64,000 nt of DNA from Siphonodentalium dalli (lineage: Eukaryota; Mollusca; Scaphopoda; Gadilida; Siphonodentaliidae): the NCBI GenBank assembly GCA_032622095.1, contig CP136064.1, positions 7,433,512 through 7,497,511 of the forward strand, read 5' to 3'. Of the stretch, positions 33,489 through 40,899 are shown one piece after another. A program made the translations under genes and the position numbers. Within the stretch, counting starts at the first letter, position 1. Every line of letters begins with the position of its first letter. The notes beneath the pieces are model-generated. The model had not been told where the DNA came from. It worked only from the letters and a program-made list of their open reading frames with translations, and searched no databases.

Positions 33489-33580
33489 TGAAGTGTAAAG
33501 TGTAGAATTACACCTGCTTTTATAGCATTCGATGCATTCGATGCTATAAAAGCAGGTGTAATTCTACACTTTACACTTCA
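33489..33580. promoter_or_regulatory. Palindromic bidirectional promoter with mirrored TATA boxes
   Basis: Arms gaagtgtaaagtgtagaatt + acacctgcttttatagc and their exact complement flank a short centre made of attcgatgc repeats. Each arm carries gctataaaagc, a textbook TATA box, pointing outward. The plus-strand TATA (about 33543-33553) lies ~40 bases before the CCHC gene ATG; the minus-strand one serves PolB. Beyond the arms the mirror symmetry continues into the first ~33 codons of both genes, interrupted on the PolB side by an extra ~50 bases before the ATG. Confidence 0.88.
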
Positions 33581-33583
33581 AAA

Positions 33584-34183
33584 ATGTTTAAGAGAATTAA
33601 AAGACCTGTTTCAGACGACGCCACCAGCGAAGAAGATATTGTTAGAAAAAGACCAAGGCCTGCAGTTATTGAAGAGAGCGATATTGAGCTACATAAAGAA
33701 GATTCAAAAAAATCTACACAACCACAGACTAGAAAAATTCAAGATAATCTTGTCGAATTGAGACAGATCTCTACCGATTTGTTTAAACTTTGTAACAAAA
33801 TGCAATGGCACGAGAAACAAGAGAAAAACAGAGCTGATAAAAATTGGAAACCGCCATATGGTTACTGTTACAAATGCGGCCAAGACACCCATTGGTCCTT
33901 CCATTGTAAAGTAGATTTCGGCGACAAAAAAAATGTGAAAACTATACAAAAGTCTACAAGCAGTAACAATACAAGAACAAATGCAGATATCAAAACTGAA
34001 GAGATGTCTACAACATCAGATTTTTCCAAACAAGACCGACCTGTTGATCCTACGAATGATTCACAGAACAAATCTGAAGATAAACATCCAGAAATTGAAA
34101 ATTACAAGAAAACTTCCCAGAAAAAGAAGCTGAGACCATTCTACATTCCAAAAACAGATAAACGAATCCACACAAACAATTGA
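33584..34183 (+). CDS. CCHC zinc-knuckle protein sharing the PolB N-terminus
   Basis: 199 codons. Residues 1-33 (MFKRIKRPVSDDATSEEDIV and on) are identical to the start of the polymerase on the other strand. After that the sequences part. A coiled region (QDNLVELRQISTDLFKLCNK) is followed by a perfect CX2CX4HX4C zinc knuckle at Cys95, Cys98, His103, Cys108 (CYKCGQDTHWSFHC), then a polar tail rich in Lys, Ser and Thr. Zinc knuckles of this kind bind single-stranded nucleic acid. The shared N-terminus looks like a nuclear-localisation module. A poly(A) signal aataaa lies at 34199, 16 bases past the stop. Such a gene is not part of the standard Polinton set known to me. Confidence 0.82.
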   Translation: MFKRIKRPVSDDATSEEDIVRKRPRPAVIEESDIELHKEDSKKSTQPQTRKIQDNLVELRQISTDLFKLCNKMQWHEKQEKNRADKNWKPPYGYCYKCGQDTHWSFHCKVDFGDKKNVKTIQKSTSSNNTRTNADIKTEEMSTTSDFSKQDRPVDPTNDSQNKSEDKHPEIENYKKTSQKKKLRPFYIPKTDKRIHTNN

Positions 34184-34271
34184 AAATTTTGTTGTGTGAA
34201 TAAATTATGAATTGAACAATCGTGTTTTGTTTTTTCAGCTATGAAAGAGTAACCTTTTGGGAAATGTGGGT

Positions 34272-34287
34272 GGCCCTGAAAAGGGCC
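34272..34287 (-). terminator. Histone-type 3' stem-loop after the 114-residue gene
   Basis: On the minus strand it reads ggccct-tttc-agggcc: a six-base-pair stem with a four-base TTTC loop, preceded by aaaac and followed by accca. This is the metazoan replication-dependent histone mRNA stem-loop pattern including its flanks. It lies about 20 bases after the stop codon of the gene it follows, as in short histone 3' ends. Confidence 0.85.
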
Positions 34288-34307
34288 GTTTTCTCTTTTT
34301 CCAGGAT

Positions 34308-34652
34308 TCATAAGAATTCTGACAAATCAGGATATATCCCGTTGGGATTAATTGTCACAGACCAAATAGGATTTGATCTGTGCGCCGCACCAGCCTGAGC
34401 AAAACTGTCAATCGCTGCATTGCACAGATCTTTCTTCTTGATCTGTGACAAGATCTCCACGAGATCAAGATTGCTTGATTCTTGAACTTTAGGCAATGGT
34501 CGTCGGCGAGCCAAAAAATCTCCTATCATCTGCTTCTGAACCCTACTTTGTTCAGGAGAATCCTGCCATTTCCTATATCTTCTTATTTCCGTCTCCTCTG
34601 ACGAATCTCTCTTCCTCCACAACTTCTTGAGAAATTTCTTTAAAGACGGCAT
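34308..34652 (-). CDS. Small basic protein of accessory module A, unknown
   Basis: 114 codons, MPSLKKFLKKLWRKRDSSEE: the first 16 residues would form a basic amphipathic helix (LKKFLKKLWRK). Continues with QKQMIGDFLARRRPLPKV, a LDLVEILSQIKKKDL segment and ends IYPDLSEFL. No family recognised. It diverges from the gene at 35266 across a ~0.6-kb intergenic region that is nearly identical to the one in module B, and ends ~20 bases before a histone-type stem-loop. The amphipathic basic N-terminus could bind membrane or nucleic acid. Confidence 0.62.
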   Translation of the reverse strand: MPSLKKFLKKLWRKRDSSEETEIRRYRKWQDSPEQSRVQKQMIGDFLARRRPLPKVQESSNLDLVEILSQIKKKDLCNAAIDSFAQAGAAHRSNPIWSVTINPNGIYPDLSEFL

Positions 34653-34663
34653 AATGAATGAAG

Positions 34664-35195
34664 TTCACTGAAAAAGTGAAAATATTTGTATACATTTGAC
34701 ACGGGCGACAATGAAATCACATGTCGCATTGGCGTTAAAATTGACAAATATTTCCTGACGTTGTGTTTTTTCAGAGACGGATCAACATGCATATTTTTCT
34801 TGATCATTATTGCATAGCGATCAAACAAATGTTTTTAATTTCGTTAGATCATTATCTATTATTTGGTACACATGATTGATATATTTATTACCTCGTTAGG
34901 AAAATATGGAATGTTTTTCTAGTTTTTGTTTTTGGAATTGTACATATTTTATACATAAAAACTGAACACAAGAAACATACTGAACATTTTTCTTGATCAT
35001 TGCATTTGATAACTTTACTTGGTCATCGTTTATGAACGAAGATGATTTCATATGTTAAAACATCTTAATTAATTGTATATACTATCATGAATTTAATCTA
35101 TAACATATCGAAATGGTGAAACTAACAGATAATGCACTGAAAAGAAACACAACGTCAGGAAACATTTGTCATTTTTAACGTCAAAGTATTATGTG
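34664..35195. promoter_or_regulatory. Divergent promoter region of module A (direct repeat copy 1)
   Basis: About 530 bp, nearly identical base for base to 36326-36846. Inside, the word cctgacgttgtgttttttca near the left edge is mirrored near the right edge (tgaaaagaaacacaacgtcagg), so the region is roughly symmetric, as expected of a two-way promoter. Repeated tttttcttgatcatt words also occur. It separates two outward-pointing genes. Confidence 0.82.
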
Positions 35196-35265
35196 CTTTC
35201 TCTACCGCCCGCGCAATCGTGATACAAGTTCAAGACGGATCTTCAGACTTATTCTACATTCAAAG

Positions 35266-35484
35266 ATGACTGCAATACCCGAACCCTTGATGGCGATACT
35301 GAGAGGAACTATGGGGATAACACCGCAGATAATGTGGGGCAGGTACGCAAGAGAAGTGACCGACCGTTCAAAGCTGATCATGCAAAAAAGAACAGCAACC
35401 ATACCAACAGAGTCTAGCTGTCCTATTTTATCTGAGGCGGGGCAACAAAAGCAAAATTCTCACTCTGAGAAAATTGGGGAGTGA
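35266..35484 (+). CDS. Small protein of accessory module A, plus strand, unknown
   Basis: 72 codons from MTAIPEPLMAIL. I chose this ATG because the shared promoter copy continues up to the words attcaaagATGACTGC in both modules. The rest (MWGRYAREVTDRSKLIMQ, then a Ser/Gln-rich tail) has no recognised family. Two histone-type stem-loops follow within 65 bases of the stop. Whether it is a complete protein is uncertain. Confidence 0.5.
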   Translation: MTAIPEPLMAILRGTMGITPQIMWGRYAREVTDRSKLIMQKRTATIPTESSCPILSEAGQQKQNSHSEKIGE

Positions 35485-35504
35485 ATTTTGATGTCGTACA
35501 AAAC

Positions 35505-35547
35505 GGCCCTTTTCAGGGCCAAAACAAAAACGGTTCTTTTCAGGACC
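35505..35547 (+). terminator. Two tandem histone-type 3' stem-loops
   Basis: First: ggccct-tttc-agggcc at 35505-35520, preceded by aaaac and followed by aaaac. Second: ggttct-tttc-aggacc at 35532-35547, with one G-T pair in the stem, preceded by aaaac and followed by aacca. Both have the six-pair stem and TTTC loop of histone mRNAs and lie in the sense orientation of the gene ending at 35484. Confidence 0.82.
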
Positions 35548-35757
35548 AACCAATTTTTTCAAAAAGAAAAACTTTTAGCATTGCTTAAGAACTAATAATG
35601 TTCATTGTACCCTATGTTTCGTTTTGAAAAAATCACGCCACGAATAATTTAAAACAAAATATACTTGCAAATATTTGTTGTTGAATAAATTATGAAATGA
35701 ACAATCGTGTTTTGTTTTTTTCAGCTATGAAAGAGTAACCTTTTGGGAAATGTGTGT

Positions 35758-35773
35758 GGCCCTGAAAAGGGCC
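35758..35773 (-). terminator. Histone-type 3' stem-loop after the 162-residue gene
   Basis: On the minus strand ggccct-tttc-agggcc, with aaaac before and acacaca after. It sits 22 bases past the stop codon at 35796. The ~100 bp around it duplicate 34187-34293. Confidence 0.85.
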
Positions 35774-35795
35774 GTTTTAAATTTATCATCTGACT

Positions 35796-36284
35796 TTAAC
35801 ACCGTTTTGTGTTTTTCTTATATCTTGACATATCTTTCCCATGAGAACCGAGAGCTTTTGCGAATTCATCACAATTCTCTGTATCTCTAGATTCTTTACA
35901 AGGAAGATGAAATCTGACTTTTGTCTCAGTAGAAGCCTTCATGACACTCTTAGGTTGTTTTTCTTTCGTCGCCGATGATTTTGCTTTTTTGATCTGTTTC
36001 TGCTCTTTCGATCTCTCAACATCATGAACCCTGATTGGGATATCTATCTGTTCTGCAACGAAACGAAGATTCACTTTCACTTCTTGATGCGTTACTTGCG
36101 TTTTCACGTCAATATCCCTGCGAAGACATCTCAGTTCATCTAAAATCGCTTTTAAAATGAGTGTAGCACCACCTATAGTCATTGTCGTATTAGCTTGGAC
36201 TGTTGACTGTGGCGCAGCATATGTATTCTGTGCAACAGGACTACTGAATATCTCACTCTGAAGAAATTCTGTTAACGGATCCAT
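35796..36284 (-). CDS. Protein of accessory module B with basic tail, unknown
   Basis: 162 codons from MDPLTEFLQSEIFSSPVAQN (a further in-frame Met lies 11 codons upstream). Residues 40-90 look helical (GGATLILKAILDELRCLRRD and VNLRFVAEQIDIPIRV), possibly a coiled coil. After that comes a lysine-rich stretch (KEQKQIKKAKSSATKEKQPK) like a nuclear-localisation or linker-histone tail, ending KDMSRYKKNTKRC. No family recognised. It diverges from the OTU/vertnin-like gene across the same promoter sequence as module A but shares no protein similarity with the module A gene. Confidence 0.62.
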   Translation of the reverse strand: MDPLTEFLQSEIFSSPVAQNTYAAPQSTVQANTTMTIGGATLILKAILDELRCLRRDIDVKTQVTHQEVKVNLRFVAEQIDIPIRVHDVERSKEQKQIKKAKSSATKEKQPKSVMKASTETKVRFHLPCKESRDTENCDEFAKALGSHGKDMSRYKKNTKRC

Positions 36285-36325
36285 CTCTTGATAGCAATGC
36301 AATGTAAGGTTGATCAAATTCGAAA

Positions 36326-36846
36326 ATATTTGTATACATTTGACACGGGCGACAATGAAATTACATGTCGCATTGGCGTTAAAATTGACAAATATTTCCT
36401 GACGTTGTGTTTTTTCAGAGACGGATCACCATGCATATTTTTCTTGATCATTATTGCATAGCGATCAAACAAATGTTTTTAATTTCGTTAGATCATTATC
36501 TATTATTTGGTACACATGATTGATATATTTATTACCTCGTTAGGCAAATATGGAATGTTTTTCTAGTTTTTGTTTTTGGAATTGTACATATTTTATACAT
36601 AAAAACTGAACACAAGAAACATACTGAACATTTTTCTTGATCATTGCATTTGATAACTTTACTTGGTCATCGTTTATGAACGAAGATGAATTCATATGTT
36701 AAAACATCTTAATTAATTGTATATACTATCATGAATTTAATCTATAACATATCGAAATGGTGAAACTAACAGATAATGCACTGAAAAGAAACACAACGTC
36801 AGGAAACATTTGTCATTTTTAACGTCAAAGTGTTATGTGCTTTCTC
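36326..36846. promoter_or_regulatory. Divergent promoter region of module B (direct repeat copy 2)
   Basis: Direct copy of 34664-35195 with only a few base differences. Contains the same mirrored cctgacgttgtgttttttca words and tttttcttgatcatt words. The identity continues through the leader as far as the ATG at 36912, with more differences. Its genes differ from those of module A. Confidence 0.82.
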
Positions 36847-36911
36847 TACCGCCCGCACAATCGTGATATATGTTCAAGCACGACAGCGAACAATTTATTC
36901 TGCATTCAAAG

Positions 36912-37376
36912 ATGACTGCTGTAAACATAACCGATCTTGACGAGATAATGGCCCGTGGGGTATACTGTAAAGCAGTGTACGGCGAAGAAATATCTCTATT
37001 TTGGAAGGCACTCAGCATTGGGGTTTACGGGACGACCGATGGATGGATGGTTCTGAGAGATGCGGCCGTTGACCTGTACTACACAGAGAGGGACGAACTT
37101 GGTGCGTCGGCACAAGACTTACGACACTCACCACTTTTGGCCGAATCAAGATTGATGGTTGAATTAGCGGCGACTGTTATACAGCGACCTATCGTCATGT
37201 TTGATGCTACCAAAGGCGGCTACAAATCAACACCAAGATTCAAGTCATCAATACCTCTAGTGTGGATCCCCCACGTTTGCCACGAGCATTATTGTGAATG
37301 CGAAATATGGATGAGGAGAGGAGACAAATCAATTGATGTTTTGGCGAACAAAGAAGTTCAATGTGGCGGATTCTAA
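36912..37376 (+). CDS. OTU/vertnin-like domain protein of accessory module B
   Basis: 154 codons from MTAVNITDLDE; the start is set by the ATG shared with module A. The middle (SLFWKALSIGVYGTTDGWMVLRDAAVDLYY, residues 28-57) fits the LF.ALS...YG....H..LR...V pattern of OTU and vertnin-type domains. The later part (LMVELAATVIQRPIVMFDAT, and IPLVWIP...HEHYCECEIW) fits their C-terminal strands and His region. OTU proteins remove ubiquitin; vertnin-type relatives may be non-catalytic. The assignment is by motif pattern only and I make no claim about activity. A histone-type stem-loop follows 19 bases after the stop. Confidence 0.55.
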   Translation: MTAVNITDLDEIMARGVYCKAVYGEEISLFWKALSIGVYGTTDGWMVLRDAAVDLYYTERDELGASAQDLRHSPLLAESRLMVELAATVIQRPIVMFDATKGGYKSTPRFKSSIPLVWIPHVCHEHYCECEIWMRRGDKSIDVLANKEVQCGGF

Positions 37377-37395
37377 ACTATAACAAAAATAAAAC

Positions 37396-37411
37396 GGCCC
37401 TTGTCAGGGCC
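37396..37411 (+). terminator. Histone-type 3' stem-loop after the OTU/vertnin-like gene
   Basis: ggccct-tgtc-agggcc, six-pair stem and four-base loop, preceded by aaaac and followed by accaac, close to the histone accca flank. It lies 19 bases past the stop codon, in sense orientation. Confidence 0.82.
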
Positions 37412-37492
37412 ACCAACTGATCGAAAAGATACTCTTGATAGCTAATTGATATTTTCCAAAGTGAGATTTTCCTTTTGAAAAAAATAATTCTA

Positions 37493-37776
37493 AGTCTATT
37501 TTCATTTTTTCGATCAGAAATGTCACATCAATGACAGGAACATCTATCCTCAGGGGGAAACTATGGCCCAGTACCCCCCCCCAGACATGGGCACTATGGC
37601 CCAGTACCCCCCAGACATGGGCACTATGGCCCAGTACCCCCCAGACATGGGCACTATGGCCCAGTACCCCCCAGACATGGGCACTATGGCCCAGTACCCC
37701 CCCAGACATGGGCACTATGGCCCAGTATCCCCCAGACATGGGCACTATGGGGGGTACTGGGCCATAGTGCCCCCCA
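37493..37776. repeat. Right inverted terminal repeat of the Polinton
   Basis: Reverse complement of 21232-21471: the inner phrase (tgacaggaacatctatcctc) followed by about six copies of the 30-bp unit seen as gggcactatggcccagtacc plus a C-run. The outermost part contains a small inverted segment (ggcactatggggggtactgg) not seen at the left end. Copy number differs between the two ends. Confidence 0.92.
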
Positions 37777-40280
37777 TTACTACTCACAGATCGTTAAGCA
37801 ACATACGGGTATTCTCTGAAGTCTGAGGAATGTACTGAAGAAAAGAAACAGTCAATTGATAAACAGCAAAGAGTGGATATTTGATCTAGTACATAAACGT
37901 AGTTGTAACGTATGTACATCGTATGTGCAATTGTCTGCAGCACATACCAACTGCATAATAAGGTTGATCTATTTGTCCCATGGTCTGTATTATTGATATA
38001 AAAAGGTCCAATATGAACATTACACCTTATAACGGATTTGTGTCTGTGATAACACCATTTATACATAGCGTGTTTTAATTGCAAATAAAAAAAACACACA
38101 ATTATGCAAATTAGCAAACACCACAGTTCGCGGTTGTTATGAAACAGTGGGGTTTCGAAATTATTAGAGAGCTGTCAGAGAATCTCTGCGCGTTGAGTTC
38201 TTCGTAGTTATGTGTTTACTGGTAACAACTGAGCGGTCAATAACTGAGACAATGTTACCCTCGAGGGTAATATGGTGATTTACGGCCGCCATGTGACGCA
38301 CTCTCAGCCAATCAGAAGAGAGGAAAATGGGATGAAGGATAACAATATTTTTTATATCGAGCAGACGACATGCATATGGTTGGAATTCCCAATTATTTGT
38401 TTATTTGTTTTTAAATATATGAACATGAACATCATAACACTAGTTCGTAAAAATAAAAGACGACAATTGGGTTTTACAAACAAAAAGATGTATAAATCAA
38501 TCAAGTTAGAACAGGCAAATATGGACATAGATGTCGCCTCGAGAGGGAATTTATGAGACATGAATTTTTGGTTAGCGTAAACTTAGCTTTCGGAATCCGT
38601 ATGTTGGATTTGTCAGATATGCGGACTTTTTTCTCACCGCGTTGTTTTCTTGAGCCACCAGATGAAAAAATCGGTCATTTCTTAAACAAAGCCGGCTGAC
38701 TTGACACAGTATACTCACATCTTTTAAGAAATTATTCGTCCAAATTTGATACATGAGAATGGGTGATGATCAAAGTAATGTAATGCATGTAAGGATTGAA
38801 TCTCAGAATGACAGTCATGGCGCCATGTATAACGTCAAATATCTATTAAGTTGGAAGAATATGACGATTCACGCAAAACTACCAATTATCTACGTTTTAT
38901 AGATATCATTTATCGGTTTTGGTCGCATTATATTTTTCTCAAAGACAGAAAAAGCAAACCTCCACCAAAAAGGCGCCATGCTGTGATATAAGCCACACAG
39001 AACGCACGATTGCGTGTCAAGAAGGGTGCAATTAACGCATCGGCCGTTGACAGACTGTTAAAAAATTGTTTAATATATAAGGTTTTATTTATAGACTCCA
39101 ATATTAATGTAAAAATTGACATAATGTTCCTACTGATTCCTGAATTTTCATCAATTTTAGATTTTTTCCCCAAAACAAATAATCTAAAATGCATTTTGTC
39201 ATCTTCCGGAAGCCAAACAAGAGAAGAACGTAGTGAGGGTGGAGGTAGTTGTTGTATAGGGCAATTTCGTTCCGTCTTGGATTAAAAAGAAGGCATATTT
39301 AACTCCGAAGATGGTTGCCAATATGGTGGCCAGTATATGTTAGCTATTTTTTTCTCAAAAATTAATCGAAAGCACACCGTCTTCGACGTATTATCGGAAG
39401 GCACAATAAACGGAATTTAGCGTCGTGGAGATATTTGGTACGTACGATAATTTAATGTTGTTTTTTGGTTACAAAATGGCTTACTAGCCCAAATATAACT
39501 GCCAATATAGAGCTCGGTATATGGGTGGAAATGGTTAATTATATTATGTTTTACTTAAACGCCACCATCGCCGCCATAAAATGTCTCACACAACCCAATG
39601 TATTATTATATTCATTGAATCGTGTTATTCTGGGACATAACGATGAGCAATTATATTTAAAATGGCTACCAGAATGGTGCCCCGGCATGGTCGAAATTCG
39701 ATTTTCAAGCTAGATGTGAGTTGATTGACATCAAAATGTGCCACTCCAATCAAGACATGGTTATTGCGATGAGAAATGATAATTTGTTCACACTCACTGA
39801 AGCAAGCATATTTGAAGCAATTTTACTCATACTCAGTCAATGAGTCAATTAATCTGATATATACATTGTTGTCGAATTGGTGCCCATAGCTTCGACCAAC
39901 ATACGGAGCACGTAATAATAATAACGTGAGATTAGTTAATTATTCCAGACACTAAACCATCATCGCCGCTTTCATTGACTAACATGACTGGTGTTGAATA
40001 ATGCACATACGATGAGATAAAGAGAAGATAGCACTCGCCGTATACAATAAGTTCCGTTCGCTCAGATTTCTCATCTTTCGAAAGATTTTCTGACCAGTGG
40101 TAAACGTTAGAATAGTTATGTCCAGAATGAGAATCACCCTTGTGTGTGTAACAAATTAAACAAGTTCGTCAAGAAGCACCGTTTCATTTGGGGGAAAAAC
40201 GTGATAACCTCCAGAAATATCAAATGTTGGTTCTAACTTGGCGGAGAATTAAACTTTGTTTATCGTTTAATACATTCTGT
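37777..40280. other. Gene-free stretch right of the Polinton
   Basis: No gene recognised. Contains a 17-bp exact direct repeat (atcgagcagacgacatg, 38356-38372) of the sequence at the Polinton left edge (21218-21234), and the left partner of an inverted repeat pair (38512-38755). Open frames of 60-107 codons have no motifs. Confidence 0.45.
38512..38755 (+). repeat. Diverged inverted repeat, left partner (right partner 42650-42862)
   Basis: The words caaatatggacatag, gagggaatttatgagac, cagatatgcggactttttt and gatgaaaaaatcggtcattt recur in reverse complement and in the opposite order at 42650-42862. The pair is 4.1 kb apart. It could be the inverted ends of an old element or two opposed copies of a dispersed repeat. 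Confidence 0.6.
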
Positions 40281-40299
40281 AACATTTGGACGTGTCATA

Positions 40300-40890
40300 T
40301 ACAGACCAGGAGACCTGCTACTGTTGTTGCAAATGCCATTGTTGTTTAAAATGTAAACACATACCATTAAAGGCACGGGCGGCGTTCGTTGCAGTAATAT
40401 TTATATTTGTTCAAATCGCCATCAACAGATCACCAAATTATATACAGTTCCGCTCATATGCCAAACATAATCAACGCGTAAATAGTATATTGTCGTCAAG
40501 ACGTACGATGGTGTACGTAAACAAGAGACTGTTCGTGTTACATAAGTTGTGCTACTGTTTACATAACACAGCGCAATTATATTGGTTAATCACAAACAAA
40601 TGATATAAACGCTCTTTATTATTTCCATATCAGGAAAACAGTAACAAATAATGCTCTTTATGTTTATCATGTCCGGATCTAAACAAAAGTCAGGAAACGT
40701 AACGTTTTTTGCTTTTGTTTACATAAGGGGGGGTTGACAATAACATACTCTTTATGCCATATTTCTCATTGGCATAAGAACAAAGTCTGTCAATATCTTA
40801 CTATTTCTTCTGTTTATGGCGGTTTTTGACGGAGGTGAATATTTTAACAGCATACCCACCGCCAACGCCGCCCGTATATTTAATGTATCA
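40300..40890 (-). repeat. Interspersed repeat with aacgctctttatt motifs (partner at 52.67-53.19 kb)
   Basis: Most of this stretch matches 52670-53190 in reverse complement, with many differences. Shared words: taaaggcacg[gt]gcg, tatacagttccg, taaacgctctttatt, atttccatatcagg, ggcggtttttgacgg and atacccaccgccaa. Small Cys-rich open frames here (e.g. at 40286) are translations of the repeat. No transposase is seen. Confidence 0.72.
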
Positions 40891-40899
40891 TCGGACTCT

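Larger units (their letters stand above)
21232..37776 (-). mobile_element. Polinton/Maverick (adintovirus-like) element, nearly whole
   Basis: About 16.5 kb bounded by inverted ends. Left end about 21232-21471, right end about 37493-37776; each has tandem 30-bp units of tgggccatagtgcccatgtc type outside and a shared ~70-bp phrase around ttcctgtcattgatgtgaca inside. It encodes the diagnostic set: adenain-type protease, double-jelly-roll capsid protein, minor capsid protein, DD35E integrase with chromodomain, FtsK-type ATPase and protein-primed family B DNA polymerase. The capsid operon is open and the ends match closely, suggesting a young insertion. It looks mostly whole with roughly half a dozen breaks, chiefly in the polymerase. 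Exact outer base pairs and target duplication could not be fixed because the tandem end arrays differ in copy number. Confidence 0.95.

Noticed and set aside
34199-34290. The ggccct...agggcc hairpins read as bacterial-type intrinsic terminators
   Set aside because: The DNA is eukaryotic, and the loop and flanks match the histone mRNA signal much better than a G+C hairpin with a T-run.
40286-40603. Cys-rich 105-codon frame (CYCCCKCHCCLKCKH)
   Set aside because: It lies in an interspersed repeat whose partner at 52.7-53.2 kb does not keep the frame.
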